Shown: positions 30,947 through 41,592 of the stretch, one piece after another
Numbering within the stretch: position 1 is the first letter of the stretch
How the letters are laid out: each line of letters starts with the position of its first letter
Assembly (NCBI GenBank): GCA_003279635.1
Contig: QCHK01000005.1
Coordinates: 1 to 64,000, forward strand
Origin: Prochlorococcus sp. AG-402-B05
GTDB taxonomy: Bacteria; Cyanobacteriota; Cyanobacteriia; PCC-6307; Cyanobiaceae
Reading direction: 5' to 3'
DNA length: 64,000 nucleotides
The notes under the pieces: generated by a model
The model's database searches: none
What the model saw: only the letters and a program-made list of their open reading frames with translations
Told to the model about the DNA's origin: nothing
Made by a program: the position numbers and the translations under genes

Positions 30947-32512
30947 TTATGAATTGTTTATTTGCTTTTGACGCATTAGTTCATCGATAACATACCCAAA
31001 TAATTCTGGACTTGGTTGCTTGTTTTCCAGTTCCGATAGCCCTAGTTCTTCCCATCTTGCATCAACTTTGTCTTCAAGTTCTTTAGGTCTTGTTAATGGT
31101 TTGCCCCAATCATGATTTTTCTCTGGGCCAATTTTTGTTGTTGCATCAATAGCTAATCTCCCTCCTAAGCCAATATTTTCACTCGCGAAGTCAAGGGTAT
31201 CAAAAGGAGTATTTTCAAGTACAAATAAGTCTCTTTGAGGGTCAACTTGGCTGGATAAGACCCAAACGACTTGTCTAGGATCTCTTACATTAATTGTGGA
31301 GTCGACGACGACGACAAATTTTGTATAAGTAAATTGGGGTAATGCACTCCAAAACGCCATGGCAGCTCTTTTCGCTTGGCCTGGGTAAGCTTTGTCAATT
31401 GATATGACTGCCAACTTATAACTCAAGGCTTCCATCGGAAGGAAGAAATCAATAATTTCTGGTATTTGTTGTTTAAGTATTGGTGTATAAATTCGATTTA
31501 ATGCTATTGCCAACATTGCTTCTTCTTTTGGAGGCCTACCGCTAAAAGTTGTTAAGAATATTGGTTTTTTTCTTTGAGTCATACAGTGGAATCTAATCAA
31601 AGGTGATGACTCAGCGCCTCCATAGAAGCCCATATGGTCTCCAAAAGGACCATCCATCATCTCTTCTCCGGGAGATATAGATCCTTCAAGAACAATTTCA
31701 CTATGACTTGGTACCTGAAGATCAATAGTTTTGCATTTTGTTAATCGAACACCCTCTCCTGCATACAAACCTGCAAAAAGCCACTCGCTTAGCTGCACTG
31801 GAATAGGAGTTGCTGCCGCCATGACAAGAAGTGGATGAACACCAATAGCAACAGCTACTTCTAGTTTCTTATTCATTGCAGCTGCTTTGCGAAGATGCCT
31901 AGCTCCTCCTCTGACACTTAACCAATGGACTGTCATGCTCTTTGCAGACTGTCTTTGAAGTCTGTAAACACCAACATTTGGCACGCCTGTTTCAGGATCT
32001 TTAGTTATTACGAGACCTAAAGTGATGGCACCGCCAGCATCCTCTGGCCAAGGTCGCAGAAGTGGTAAATGATTTAGATCCAAGTCTTTTTCACCAATTA
32101 CTTGTTGATGGCATGGTGGCAATAGATCAATATCTGGACGTGCTTTAAGTAGATCCCATGCAACTGAAGCAAAAGCTTTGGTTTCTTTAAAGCCTTTCGG
32201 AGGACGTGGTTGCTGAAGAAGAGCTAATTTCTCCCCTAAATTTTCCAATTCTTCTTGCTTCTCTAAACCCATACTCCAAACCACACGTTCCATCGTCCCA
32301 AGTAAATTCACTGCAACAGGCATTGATGATCCTTTTACATTTTCAAAAAGTAGAGCAGGACCTCCCATTGCAAGGACTCGGTCACTTATGGCCGCAATTT
32401 CTAAGTCACTATCAACTGGACTGCTTATTCTTTTCAATTGTCCTTTCTTTTCTAAAAGAGTAAGAAAATCTCTAATGTCCCGTGTAAGAGGTTCTTGACG
32501 AAATAATTTCAT
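30947..32512 (-). CDS. ubiD: UbiD-family decarboxylase
   Basis: I take the internal ATG 32512 (MKLFRQEPLTRDIRDFL); the track ATG is 4 codons earlier. The product of about 521 aa belongs to the UbiD family, which uses prenylated FMN to decarboxylate aromatic acids. Recognisable are ENVKGSSMPVAVNLLGTMER, the GPFGDHMGFYGGAE motif and the SIDKAYPGQAKRAAMAFWS segment. In cyanobacteria a likely role is 4-hydroxybenzoate-derived plastoquinone synthesis. The ubiX partner is not in the window. Confidence 0.92.
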   Translation of the reverse strand: MKLFRQEPLTRDIRDFLTLLEKKGQLKRISSPVDSDLEIAAISDRVLAMGGPALLFENVKGSSMPVAVNLLGTMERVVWSMGLEKQEELENLGEKLALLQQPRPPKGFKETKAFASVAWDLLKARPDIDLLPPCHQQVIGEKDLDLNHLPLLRPWPEDAGGAITLGLVITKDPETGVPNVGVYRLQRQSAKSMTVHWLSVRGGARHLRKAAAMNKKLEVAVAIGVHPLLVMAAATPIPVQLSEWLFAGLYAGEGVRLTKCKTIDLQVPSHSEIVLEGSISPGEEMMDGPFGDHMGFYGGAESSPLIRFHCMTQRKKPIFLTTFSGRPPKEEAMLAIALNRIYTPILKQQIPEIIDFFLPMEALSYKLAVISIDKAYPGQAKRAAMAFWSALPQFTYTKFVVVVDSTINVRDPRQVVWVLSSQVDPQRDLFVLENTPFDTLDFASENIGLGGRLAIDATTKIGPEKNHDWGKPLTRPKELEDKVDARWEELGLSELENKQPSPELFGYVIDELMRQKQINNS

Positions 32513-32576
32513 GAAGGTCTGCACGATTAACCTATTTATCTAGTTACTGTGACGCAAGTTATCAGCCTTTGTGGAA

Positions 32577-33305
32577 ATGAAACTTTCTTATTTTTATGTA
32601 GCGGCAGATGTTCCTGATGGAATTATTCCTGAATCATCAGTAGTGATTGATGTTCTTAGAGCTACAACAACCATTGCTTGGGCACTGGAAAATGGAGCTG
32701 ATTCAGTGCAAGTGTTTGCAGATGTTGATGAACTTAAAAATCATGCAAAAACTTTTGACTCTAAAGAAAAAATACTTGTTGGTGAGAGAGGAGGCAAAAA
32801 ATTAGATGGATTTGACTTGGGAAACTCTCCATTAGGAGTTTCACCTGAGAGAGTAAAAGGGAAAAGAGTTTTTATGAGTACTACTAACGGAACAAGGTCA
32901 CTACATCGTGTTAGAGAATCCAAAAGTTTGTACACAATGGCACTCCCAAACAGAAAAGCTATTGCTGAAAGATTGAAAAGTGATAATCCCAAAGAAGTTT
33001 GGATTGTTGGTAGTGGGTGGGAAGGTTCCTATTCTTTAGAAGATTCTTTAGCCGCTGGGGCTTTAGCTTCTCTTTTAATGGATCAATTAGAGTCTGTTCA
33101 GATATTAAATGATGAATTGATGGCCTCCATAGCACTATGGAAAAATTGGGAGAATGATGTTGAAGGATGTTTACGTATTGCAAGTCATGGACAAAGACTT
33201 GCAGGAATAGGTAATCATGATGATGATTTTGCTTGTTGCGCTTCTTTGGATAACCTTTCTGTTATTCCAAAACAGATTGAGATGGGCGTACTTCGCTCAA
33301 ACTAA
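32577..33305 (+). CDS. comB: 2-phosphosulfolactate phosphatase-like protein
   Basis: The likely start is ATG 32577, with GTG 32571 as an alternative. The product of about 242 aa matches the ComB family: [51 protein letters not shown] and [10 protein letters not shown]. ComB in methanogens dephosphorylates 2-phosphosulfolactate in coenzyme M synthesis, but cyanobacteria do not make coenzyme M, so the physiological substrate here is uncertain. It is followed by the nitrilase gene in the same direction. Confidence 0.88.
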   Translation: MKLSYFYVAADVPDGIIPESSVVIDVLRATTTIAWALENGADSVQVFADVDELKNHAKTFDSKEKILVGERGGKKLDGFDLGNSPLGVSPERVKGKRVFMSTTNGTRSLHRVRESKSLYTMALPNRKAIAERLKSDNPKEVWIVGSGWEGSYSLEDSLAAGALASLLMDQLESVQILNDELMASIALWKNWENDVEGCLRIASHGQRLAGIGNHDDDFACCASLDNLSVIPKQIEMGVLRSN

Positions 33306-33334
33306 CTTTAAAATTATTTTTCTTTTTTAACTCA

Positions 33335-34159
33335 GTGTCAGATTTTTTGGCTGCGGCCTTACAGCTAACAAGTACTTCAAACATAGACGCAAATCTCAAT
33401 GCTGCTGAAGAACAAATTGAGTTAGCGGCAAGGCGTGGGGCTGATCTTGTTGGACTTCCTGAAAACTTTGCATTTTTGGGGGAAGATCAGAAAAAATTAA
33501 AAATTGCATCTTCAATCTATGAAAAATGCAATAGTTTTTTAGTAACAATGGCAAGGAGATATCAAGTCGTTTTACTTGGAGGTGGTTTCCCTGTTCCCGC
33601 TGGCGATGGAGTTAGAACTTTAAATAGAGCTGAGTTATTTGGAAAGGATGGTCAATCTTTAGCAAGATATGACAAGATTCATCTTTTTGACGTTGATCTA
33701 CCTGAAGGTAATACCTATAGAGAATCTGAAACAATTGTTTCGGGAAGTGAATCTCCACCCGTAGTTGAAGTGCCAGGTCTTTGCAAAATTGGATTATCTA
33801 TTTGTTACGATGTCCGATTCCCTGAACTTTATAGGGATTTGGTAAATAAAGGCGCTGATTTATTAATGATTCCAGCTGCTTTTACTGCTTTTACGGGAAA
33901 GGATCATTGGCAAGTCTTGCTTCAAGCAAGAGCTATTGAAAATACTGCTTATGTTGTTGCACCAGCGCAAACTGGTCGTCACTATGGCAGAAGACAAAGT
34001 CATGGACATGCGATGGTCATTGATCCATGGGGGATAGTTTTGGCAGATGCAGGGGTTGTTCAAGGAGCAGCAATAGCTCCTGCTGATAAAGAAAGAGTTG
34101 AGAGAATTAGAGGACAAATGCCCAGCCTGAAACATCGAAAAACAGAGCTTTTTGTTTGA
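33335..34159 (+). CDS. Nitrilase-superfamily carbon-nitrogen hydrolase (Nit1/Nit2-like)
   Basis: The 274-aa protein starts at GTG 33335. The catalytic Glu-Lys-Cys triad is recognisable: Glu in LPENFAFL, Lys in RYDKIHLFDVD and Cys in LSICYDVRFPELYRDL. The sequence is close to the Nit1/Nit2 branch (deaminated glutathione amidase / omega-amidase type), which repairs or deamidates small acids. The exact substrate is inferred. The stop overlaps the next gene by one base (TGATG), suggesting coupling with the amidase downstream. Confidence 0.88.
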   Translation: MSDFLAAALQLTSTSNIDANLNAAEEQIELAARRGADLVGLPENFAFLGEDQKKLKIASSIYEKCNSFLVTMARRYQVVLLGGGFPVPAGDGVRTLNRAELFGKDGQSLARYDKIHLFDVDLPEGNTYRESETIVSGSESPPVVEVPGLCKIGLSICYDVRFPELYRDLVNKGADLLMIPAAFTAFTGKDHWQVLLQARAIENTAYVVAPAQTGRHYGRRQSHGHAMVIDPWGIVLADAGVVQGAAIAPADKERVERIRGQMPSLKHRKTELFV

Positions 34160-35244
34160 TGTTTAAAGATCAATCTTTAAGGTCAAAAATAGGATTGTTT
34201 GCGGGATTTGTTTTTTGTTCCAATCTCTTTATTTCTTTACCTCTAAGATCTGCTAGTGCTCTTGCCGCTTGGGCCTTAACTAGTAACGGTAGCCTTAAAT
34301 TTCGGACTTCCTCTGGGGCTAAATTAGATGCTTTTTATCAATCTTCGACTAATGATAAGGGAGATAGGGTTTGGATCGATTTCCCTGGAGAATTAAGCCG
34401 CCCTAGAACCATTAAAGGTAATGGATCAGTTAAAGAAATCAGATTAGGTAAACCCTCTAAAGGTAAAACAAGGCTTGTTATTGAATTCCTACCATCAGTT
34501 GAATTAGAATCCTCAAAATTACAATTAATTGGCATATCACCAAATACTTGGGAGTTGGAACTTATTGGACTAAAAAGTAATTCTTTTCGTTCTATTGAAG
34601 AAGGTAATATCCTAAGAAACTCAATAAAAAGAACTTATGAAAAAATAAAGCCTCAAGATTTAGATGTATCTTCCTTGCCAAATGTACCATATGGAAAGTA
34701 TAAAGTTGTTATCGATCCAGGCCATGGTGGCTCAGACCCTGGTGCTGTTGGAATCAGTGGATTAAGAGAGACTGATATTGTTTTAGAAGTGTCAAAGAGT
34801 GTTTCAGAATTTCTAACAAATAAAGGAGTTAAAACTATTTTAACTCGGAACTATGAGAGAACATTAGACTTACAGCCAAGAGTTACTAAGGCTAATAATT
34901 CAAAAGCAGATGCTTTTGTTAGTATTCATGCAAATGCAACAAGAGGAAAGCGAAAAGAAGTTAATGGCTTAGAGACCTATTATTACTCTGGTTATAAAGG
35001 CTATTCTTTAGCTAAAAATATTCAAAAACAAATTTTAATTGTTTCTCCTCAAAGTCCTGATAGGGGTGTTCGTCGATCACGCTTTTATGTAATAAGAAAA
35101 ACATCTATGCCTGCAGCTTTAGTAGAGATTGGATTTGTTACTGGTATGTATGATGCCGATTTGTTACGACAAAAAGTTTACAGGGATAAAATGTCTTTTG
35201 CTATCGCTAGAGGAATACTTAATTATTTAAAAGTTTCAAATTAG
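34159..35244 (+). CDS. amiC: N-acetylmuramoyl-L-alanine amidase with AMIN-like N-terminus
   Basis: I use ATG 34159; the track begins with the TTG just before it. The protein of about 361 aa starts with a hydrophobic segment (LFAGFVFCSNLFISLPLRSASALA) that is a signal peptide, then an AMIN-like domain (about residues 35-150), then an Amidase_3 domain from VVIDPGHGGSDPGAVG, with the second half containing SIHANA and ALVEIGFVTG. The zinc-ligand His/Glu pattern fits. It should act in the periplasm on peptidoglycan cross-links during division. murI follows 2 bases on. Confidence 0.93.
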   Translation: MFKDQSLRSKIGLFAGFVFCSNLFISLPLRSASALAAWALTSNGSLKFRTSSGAKLDAFYQSSTNDKGDRVWIDFPGELSRPRTIKGNGSVKEIRLGKPSKGKTRLVIEFLPSVELESSKLQLIGISPNTWELELIGLKSNSFRSIEEGNILRNSIKRTYEKIKPQDLDVSSLPNVPYGKYKVVIDPGHGGSDPGAVGISGLRETDIVLEVSKSVSEFLTNKGVKTILTRNYERTLDLQPRVTKANNSKADAFVSIHANATRGKRKEVNGLETYYYSGYKGYSLAKNIQKQILIVSPQSPDRGVRRSRFYVIRKTSMPAALVEIGFVTGMYDADLLRQKVYRDKMSFAIARGILNYLKVSN

Positions 35245-35246
35245 AT

Positions 35247-36044
35247 ATGCGTATTGGATTATTTGATAGTGGTATTGGAGGCTTCACTGTTCTAAAAAAG
35301 GCTATTGAGTTATGTCCCAATAATTCATTTATATATTTGGCTGATACAGCAAGACTTCCTTATGGAGTAAAGACAACTAATGAGATAATGAAATTCGCTG
35401 AAGAAATATCATCTTGGTTTAATTGTCAAAATATTGACGCTTTTTTGGTCGCCTGTAACACAACAAATGCCATTGCCTTGGAAGTACTTAAAAACAATTT
35501 AGATGCCCCTGTTTTTGACTTGATTGGATCTGTTGCCTCAACCATTCAGGAATCAAGGGTAGGCGTTCTCGCAACTCCTTCTACAGTAAAAACTAAAGCT
35601 TATACAAATGCGATTTTAGAATTCAAGCCAAAAACTTTTGTAATTGAGCAACCATGCCCTGAATTTGTTCCAATGATTGAAATGGATAAAATTAATTTTA
35701 ATGACATTACTGATGTTGCGACAGACTATTTACAACCTCTTTTAAAACAAAAAATTCATTCTTTAATTCTTGGCTGTAGTCATTATCCTCTTATAACGCC
35801 TTCGCTGACTGAAATTTTACCCTCTAGTGTTAAATTGATTGACCCCGCAGAAGCTCTTTCTTTGAAATTAAAGTTGTTTGTGGATTCAAAAACAAGCAAT
35901 TATTTAAAGAAAAAAAAATTAGTTGATTTAAAGTTTTACGTAACATCTAATCTTAAAGATTTTCCCAATAAAGCCAAGCATTGGTTAAATGTTTTTCCTG
36001 AAGTTAATCTCGTTTCACTGCAGAAGAAGGGCTGGGTCTCTTAA
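35247..36044 (+). CDS. murI: Glutamate racemase
   Basis: This 265-aa enzyme supplies D-glutamate for peptidoglycan. The catalytic cysteine pair is seen in VACNTTNA and LGCSHYPLI, with the N-terminal FDSGIGGFTVLKKA motif. It is immediately downstream of amiC, giving a small peptidoglycan gene set. The polyprenyl synthase gene starts 22 bases later. Confidence 0.96.
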   Translation: MRIGLFDSGIGGFTVLKKAIELCPNNSFIYLADTARLPYGVKTTNEIMKFAEEISSWFNCQNIDAFLVACNTTNAIALEVLKNNLDAPVFDLIGSVASTIQESRVGVLATPSTVKTKAYTNAILEFKPKTFVIEQPCPEFVPMIEMDKINFNDITDVATDYLQPLLKQKIHSLILGCSHYPLITPSLTEILPSSVKLIDPAEALSLKLKLFVDSKTSNYLKKKKLVDLKFYVTSNLKDFPNKAKHWLNVFPEVNLVSLQKKGWVS

Positions 36045-36066
36045 TATCAAAAGGTAGAGCGGTTTT

Positions 36067-37038
36067 ATGACCACAGCCACGGAAATTCTTCAACCTGTAG
36101 AACTTGATTTAGAAGCGTTGCTTTTGGATCTTCGCAGCCTCATAGGTGCTGGACACCCTATTTTGCAGGCTGCTGCAGAACATCTTTTTAGTGCAGGCGG
36201 TAAACGTTTAAGACCTGGAATTGTTTTATTAATTTCAAGAGCTTTGACTTCTGAAAAGGACCTTCCTTTGAAGCACCGAAAATTGGCCCAGATTACTGAG
36301 ATGATTCATACCGCTTCTCTTGTTCATGATGATGTCGTTGATGAAGCTGATACCCGAAGAGGTGTTGAAACTGTCCATAGTAGATTTGATCCAAGGATTG
36401 CTGTTCTTGCTGGAGATTTTCTATTTGCTCAAGCAAGTTGGCATTTGGCAAATCTTGAGAATTTAGAGGTTGTTAAATTGTTAAGTAGGGTGATTATGGA
36501 TCTAGCTGAAGGTGAAATAAAGCAGGGTCTTAATAGATTTGATTCAAGTCAATCCTTTGGGAGTTATTTAGAAAAAAGTTATTGTAAAACTGCCTCTCTA
36601 ATTGCTAACAGTTCCAAGGCTATCGGTGTTTTATCTAATGTCGATCAGGAGAGCTTAAATTCACTGTATTTTTTTGGAAGACAATTAGGATTAGCTTTTC
36701 AAGTAGTTGATGATATTCTCGACTTTACTGGAAATGATGAACAATTAGGTAAACCAGCAGCTAGTGATCTTCAAAGTGGTTATCTCACTGCTCCGGTTTT
36801 CTATGCTTTGGAAGAAAATCCAACTCTTAGCGAACTTATTAACGGTAAATTCTCCAAAAAAGATGATCTTGATAAAGCTCTGTCTCTCGTAAGAGATTCA
36901 AGTGCGATTAAAAAATCAAGAGAATTAGCAGAGCAATTTGCATCTGAATCAAAAGATTCTATTTATTGGTTGCCAGATTCACCATCAAAAAAAGCTTTAC
37001 TTGAATTACCTGAATTTGTTATTAGCAGACTTTATTAA
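36067..37038 (+). CDS. All-trans polyprenyl diphosphate synthase (solanesyl type)
   Basis: The 323-aa trans-prenyltransferase has the first aspartate-rich motif LVHDDVVDEADTRRG and the second VVDDILDFTG, plus GGKRLRPGIVLL and an N-terminal GAGHPILQAAAEHLF. Residues upstream of the first DDxxD control chain length, and a C45-type (solanesyl) product for the plastoquinone side chain is usual in cyanobacteria, which is inference. ubiD in the window may serve the same quinone. It converges with the HAD gene, whose stop is 1-2 bases away. Confidence 0.92.
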   Translation: MTTATEILQPVELDLEALLLDLRSLIGAGHPILQAAAEHLFSAGGKRLRPGIVLLISRALTSEKDLPLKHRKLAQITEMIHTASLVHDDVVDEADTRRGVETVHSRFDPRIAVLAGDFLFAQASWHLANLENLEVVKLLSRVIMDLAEGEIKQGLNRFDSSQSFGSYLEKSYCKTASLIANSSKAIGVLSNVDQESLNSLYFFGRQLGLAFQVVDDILDFTGNDEQLGKPAASDLQSGYLTAPVFYALEENPTLSELINGKFSKKDDLDKALSLVRDSSAIKKSRELAEQFASESKDSIYWLPDSPSKKALLELPEFVISRLY

Positions 37039-37039
37039 C

Positions 37040-37720
37040 TTAATACTCATTCAATATTTTTTCAATTTCTTTTAGATGGGTGATTTGTTTTAAATTAATG
37101 TGTTGATCCAAATCTTCTTTTTTGGAAAGATCTTCACTTTGTTCTTTTAAAAAGAAAACATAACATCCAGCCTCTAAGGCTGAAGATACACCAGCAATTG
37201 AATCTTCAACAGCCCAGCATTCATGAGGAGCAATATTTAATTTTTTAGCGGCTAGTAGATATGGATCTGGAGCTGGTTTCCCTTTCGCTAGTAATTTGTC
37301 ATCGCCAAGAACTATTACAGAAAATAAATTCATCCATTTATGTTTAGTAGTTTTTATTTGGAAAGATTCCTCGCTGCTACTCGTTACTAAAGCCATCGGG
37401 ATATTGTTTTTATGACACCTTTCTACCAAGCTCTCTCCACCTTGCATTGCTTGGGCACCAAGGATGAGTTGTCTTGAGATAGGTCTATGACGGTTTAGTA
37501 AGTCTTTTACCTCAACTGTCTTTGGGATCAATTTAACCAGTTCATGGGCACAATCAATTCTTCTTTTGCCTCTCAAGAGTTTTAGTTGCTCAACAGTTAA
37601 ATTTAGATCAAAAAGTGCGGCGGTTTCTTTCCATGCTTGTCCATGTAAGGGTTCTGAATCAATTAGAACTCCATCAAGATCAAATAAAAATGCTTTAGGA
37701 AAATTCCAATTTTTCTTCAT
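37040..37720 (-). CDS. HAD-superfamily hydrolase, beta-phosphoglucomutase/phosphatase-like
   Basis: The 226-aa protein has the HAD motif I FLFDLDGVLIDSEPLH, a helical cap, motif II in VTSSSEESFQIK and motif III/IV in KGKPAPDPYLLA plus VEDSIAGVSSALEAG. This is the layout of small-molecule HAD phosphatases or beta-phosphoglucomutases (subfamily IA). The substrate is not identifiable. It is divergent from acsA with a spacer of under 100 bases. Confidence 0.9.
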   Translation of the reverse strand: MKKNWNFPKAFLFDLDGVLIDSEPLHGQAWKETAALFDLNLTVEQLKLLRGKRRIDCAHELVKLIPKTVEVKDLLNRHRPISRQLILGAQAMQGGESLVERCHKNNIPMALVTSSSEESFQIKTTKHKWMNLFSVIVLGDDKLLAKGKPAPDPYLLAAKKLNIAPHECWAVEDSIAGVSSALEAGCYVFFLKEQSEDLSKKEDLDQHINLKQITHLKEIEKILNEY

Positions 37721-37812
37721 TATGAATTTGTTTTAAATAAGAGTTTCACAATTCAAGCCTTTTGATCAGAAATAGCTTGAATGAAATAAATGAAAAGTTG
37801 TTTTTTTCTTTC

Positions 37813-39789
37813 ATGAATTCAAACAATTCTAACTCTATTGAGTCTGTTCTTCAGGAGCAGAGAGTTTTCCCCCCTTCTGATAACTTTTCCAGTAAAAGTA
37901 GGATCTCGTCTTTTTCTAAGTATTTAGAAATGTCTGAGATGGCTAAATCAGATCCAAATAAGTTTTGGGGTGACGCAGCTAGAGAAGAATTACACTGGTT
38001 TAAATCTTTTAGTAAAGTACTCGATTGGTCTAATCCACCATTCGCTAAGTGGTTTGATGGAGGAAAAACTAATATTTCGTTTAATTGTTTAGATCGTCAC
38101 TTAAATAGTTCAACAGCTGACAAAGTTGCCTTGATTTGGGAAGGTGAGCCAGGTGATCAGAAAAAATATACCTACAAACAACTACACAAAGAAGTTTGCA
38201 AAGCAGCCAATGCACTCAAGTCTATCGGTGTAGGTAAGGGAGATCTTGTCGCTTTGTATATGCCTATGGTTCCGGAAGCTGCAATTGCAATGCTTGCTTG
38301 TGCAAGGATTGGAGCTCCGCATTCAGTAGTATTTGGAGGTTTTTCCTCTGAAGCGCTTAGGGACCGATTAATTAATGGAGAAGCGAAAGCAGTAATTACA
38401 GCTGATGGTGGTTTTAGAAAAGATAAAGTGATTCCTCTCAAAGATGCTGTTGATCAAGCATTGGAAGGTGGTGCTTGTCCAAAGGTCGAATCAGTTTTAG
38501 TTGTTCAAAGGACACAAAAAAATATCACCATGGATGATGGTAGAGATTATTGGTGGCATGAAATAGTAGAAAGTCAGTCAGATGAATGTTTGCCGGAACA
38601 AATGGATAGTGAGGATTGTTTATTTGTTTTGTATACCTCAGGCTCTACAGGCAAGCCAAAGGGAGTAGTTCATTCAACGGCTGGATATAACCTTTGGTCT
38701 CATTTAACTTTTAAATGGATTTTTGATATTCGTGAAAATGATGTTTATTGGTGCACAGCTGATGTGGGTTGGATAACCGGACATAGTTATATCGTCTATG
38801 GTCCACTATCCAATGGTGCAACTACTGTTATGTATGAAGGAGTTCCTAGACCATCAAATCCAGGAGCTTTTTGGGATGTAATTCAGAAGCATAAAATTTC
38901 GATTTTTTACACTGCTCCAACTGCTATAAGGGCTTTTATGAAAGCGGGTAACAAGATCCCTAAGCAATACGATTTATCTAGTTTGAGACTTTTAGGAACT
39001 GTTGGAGAGCCTATTAATCCAGAGGCTTGGATTTGGTATCGGGATGTTATTGGAGGAGGACGATGCCCAATAGTTGATACATGGTGGCAAACAGAAACTG
39101 GAGGAGTAATGATTAGTCCTCTTCCTGGGGCGACTCCCACGAAACCTGGATCAGCAACTTTCCCTTTACCTGGGATTGAAGCGGATGTAGTCAATTCAGA
39201 TGGGAATTCTGTCGCTAATAATGAGGGTGGATACTTGGTAGTTAAAAGACCTTGGCCTGGAATGATGAGGAATGTTTATGGAGATGAAAAAAGATTTAGA
39301 GAGAGTTACTGGGAGTATTTAAAACCTTCAGACAATAGCTATATATATTTTGCTGGAGATGGGGCTCGAAGAGATGAAGATGGTTATTTTTGGGTTATGG
39401 GGAGAGTTGATGATGTTATAAACGTCTCTGGTCATAGGCTTGGAACAATGGAAATAGAATCAGCTTTAGTTAGTCATGAGCTCATTTCAGAAGCCGCAGT
39501 TGTGGGTAGACCTGATGATTTAAAAGGAGAATCAATAGTAGCCTTTGTAACTTTGAAAACGGGCGCAGAAGCTAATGAAAATATTGAGGCTCAATTAAAA
39601 AAACACGTGATGAATGAAATAGGAGCTATTGCTAAACCTGAAGAAATTAAGTTTACTGATTCTCTTCCTAAAACAAGAAGTGGAAAAATAATGCGTAGAA
39701 TTTTGAGATCACTGGCTTCAGGAGATGAAATAAGCGGAGATACAAGTACTCTTGAAGATAGATCAGTTTTAGACAAATTAAGAAGTTAA
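37813..39789 (+). CDS. acsA: Acetyl-CoA synthetase (AMP-forming)
   Basis: I take ATG 37813 ([11 protein letters not shown]); the track starts at TTG 37762. The product of about 658 aa converts acetate, ATP and CoA to acetyl-CoA. Motifs are [18 protein letters not shown], the later [23 protein letters not shown] and the C-terminal [15 protein letters not shown] with the regulatory lysine. Length and order match ACS. Its 3' end overlaps the convergent DUF1350 gene by about 12 bases, so transcripts may form antisense pairs. Confidence 0.96.
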   Translation: MNSNNSNSIESVLQEQRVFPPSDNFSSKSRISSFSKYLEMSEMAKSDPNKFWGDAAREELHWFKSFSKVLDWSNPPFAKWFDGGKTNISFNCLDRHLNSSTADKVALIWEGEPGDQKKYTYKQLHKEVCKAANALKSIGVGKGDLVALYMPMVPEAAIAMLACARIGAPHSVVFGGFSSEALRDRLINGEAKAVITADGGFRKDKVIPLKDAVDQALEGGACPKVESVLVVQRTQKNITMDDGRDYWWHEIVESQSDECLPEQMDSEDCLFVLYTSGSTGKPKGVVHSTAGYNLWSHLTFKWIFDIRENDVYWCTADVGWITGHSYIVYGPLSNGATTVMYEGVPRPSNPGAFWDVIQKHKISIFYTAPTAIRAFMKAGNKIPKQYDLSSLRLLGTVGEPINPEAWIWYRDVIGGGRCPIVDTWWQTETGGVMISPLPGATPTKPGSATFPLPGIEADVVNSDGNSVANNEGGYLVVKRPWPGMMRNVYGDEKRFRESYWEYLKPSDNSYIYFAGDGARRDEDGYFWVMGRVDDVINVSGHRLGTMEIESALVSHELISEAAVVGRPDDLKGESIVAFVTLKTGAEANENIEAQLKKHVMNEIGAIAKPEEIKFTDSLPKTRSGKIMRRILRSLASGDEISGDTSTLEDRSVLDKLRS

Positions 39790-40512
39790 GATTTCCCAAT
39801 GAGTTATTTGATCGACTATTAAATTAATTTTTTCGTATTTTATAGAGTTTTTAAGATTAGCTTTTAGTAACTTTTCTCTTAGTCCCAAGCTTACTGGGGT
39901 TAGATGATTTCCATCTAGGTTTATGATTTTAGATTTATCAGCGGGTCTTTCCTTTAATGATTTAAGTAAAAAATCATTTTGATCTAAGTTATCGTTTTTA
40001 AATTTAATTAATAGATTGTTTATTTGCTCATAGTGGTCTCTAACAAGATTTAATGTTTCGCTAGGACTTGGACTAAATTCAGTTTGAAAGTTAAGCTTTT
40101 GAGACATCTTTCTAAGTAAAGGTATAGATTTATCTGCTTTGAAATTATTAAAGCTTATAACTACTAAACCATCGCAATTTCTTCCTCCATCCGGCGCTAG
40201 TAAATGTAATTTGCATCCAAGACTATGACCTAGTCTTATTGATTTTGGTATTAAACCAACTCTTTTTTCAAAAATTTTCCGAGATTGACGGAATTGTTTC
40301 CACGCTTGATTTGCTTGTAGTTGATGATCAAAGTTAGGGATATAGCCCCATGAATGAACCGCAAAATTTCTTTGTAGAAGACCAGAAATAAGTCTTTTGT
40401 ATGTAACTTCTGGCTTGATTGATATATAGCTACCTCCAATTAGTTCTATAAGACCAACTGGTCTTGATGGCCATTGGCAAGAAACATCGCTTATACGCCT
40501 TAAAGTGCTCAT
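39778..40512 (-). CDS. DUF1350 alpha/beta-hydrolase-like protein
   Basis: The 244-aa protein matches DUF1350 of cyanobacteria and plants, with [23 protein letters not shown] at the N-terminus and [19 protein letters not shown] where a GHSLG nucleophile elbow lies (about Ser 126). The fold is alpha/beta hydrolase-like, but the catalytic triad is not certain. No signal peptide. Function unknown in detail. The stop lies inside the end of acsA. Confidence 0.87.
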   Translation of the reverse strand: MSTLRRISDVSCQWPSRPVGLIELIGGSYISIKPEVTYKRLISGLLQRNFAVHSWGYIPNFDHQLQANQAWKQFRQSRKIFEKRVGLIPKSIRLGHSLGCKLHLLAPDGGRNCDGLVVISFNNFKADKSIPLLRKMSQKLNFQTEFSPSPSETLNLVRDHYEQINNLLIKFKNDNLDQNDFLLKSLKERPADKSKIINLDGNHLTPVSLGLREKLLKANLKNSIKYEKINLIVDQITHWEILTS

Positions 40513-40652
40513 CGATGAATAATCATTCTTTAAGAGAACTAGAAAACGATTATAAATTAAAAATAAGTATCTTTTATTTCTAATGTTCTACTAAGTTTTT
40601 ATTCAACTATGTTTTTTTGATAATAATAGAAGTATGACTAATTAATTTTGAA

Positions 40653-41498
40653 GTGAAAGAAGAGCAGAATCATCAGAAAGAGAGTGAGCAGCTTAACTTT
40701 CTAAATGAAACAACTAAAGAAATTGCTAATGAGAAGGAAAAAGATTTAGGAGTAGAAAGTCCTCTCAAATCAAAGGATGAACGATTCGAAATTTTAAGGA
40801 ACGAACATTTTCCTGAGAATATCTTGATTTTGGATACTGAAACCACTGGTCTTGATAGTGAAAATGATGATTGTCTTGAAGTAGGTTCGATCCTTTTTAA
40901 TGTAAAAAGTAGATCGGTGCTAGCGCAGCAATCTTTTCTTTTACCAGTTGAAATTAATAACGCAGAAAAAATAAACAATATTCCTGCTGAAATAACTAGA
41001 TTGCCCCAACCTCTTTCTGAAGCAATTAAATATTTTGAATCTTTAGTTCGATTATCAGATGTGATTGTTGCTCACAATGCAGAATTTGACATGAAATGGT
41101 TTGGTCTCAATAAATTGCCTCAGATTAAAAAACCATGGATTTGTTCTATGGACGATATAACTTGGCCAGCTGATAGACAATTGAAGGCTCGCCCATCTGT
41201 AAGAGATCTTGCGTTGGCTTATGGTATACCTGTCTGGAGTGCACATAGAGCTTTGACCGATTGCATATATTTGGCGGAGGTTTTTATAAGATGTAGCGAA
41301 CTTGAAAAACTATTGATTAGAGCGTTAGAACCAAAAGTTTTGCTTCGAGCTGAGATCTCCTATGAGGAAAGGTTTTTAGCGAAAAATGCTGGCTTTAGGT
41401 GGAATGATGCAATTAAGGGTGCTTGGTCTAGGAAAATGAGTCTTAAGGATAAAGAGAAATTAGAGTTTCCTGTTCAAGAGGTTGACTTTCATGCTTGA
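40653..41498 (+). CDS. DnaQ-like 3'-5' exonuclease
   Basis: The protein starts at GTG 40653 and has 281 aa. A charged linker of about 50 residues precedes an exonuclease domain with ExoI ILDTETTGLD, ExoII VAHNAEFDMKWF and ExoIII SAHRALTDCIYLAEV, the DEDDh set seen in DnaQ epsilon-like proteins. The C-terminal part has a short extension. This could be a proofreading-type or repair exonuclease. The upstream spacer of about 140 bases allows its own promoter. Confidence 0.9.
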   Translation: MKEEQNHQKESEQLNFLNETTKEIANEKEKDLGVESPLKSKDERFEILRNEHFPENILILDTETTGLDSENDDCLEVGSILFNVKSRSVLAQQSFLLPVEINNAEKINNIPAEITRLPQPLSEAIKYFESLVRLSDVIVAHNAEFDMKWFGLNKLPQIKKPWICSMDDITWPADRQLKARPSVRDLALAYGIPVWSAHRALTDCIYLAEVFIRCSELEKLLIRALEPKVLLRAEISYEERFLAKNAGFRWNDAIKGAWSRKMSLKDKEKLEFPVQEVDFHA

Positions 41499-41592
41499 AG
41501 TAGATTTTTCATAAAGTACTCATTTCAAATCTTTGCTATTTGTTTAATGTATTGGTTAATGAGTTTTCTAGAGTTTTATCGATGATTGATTT

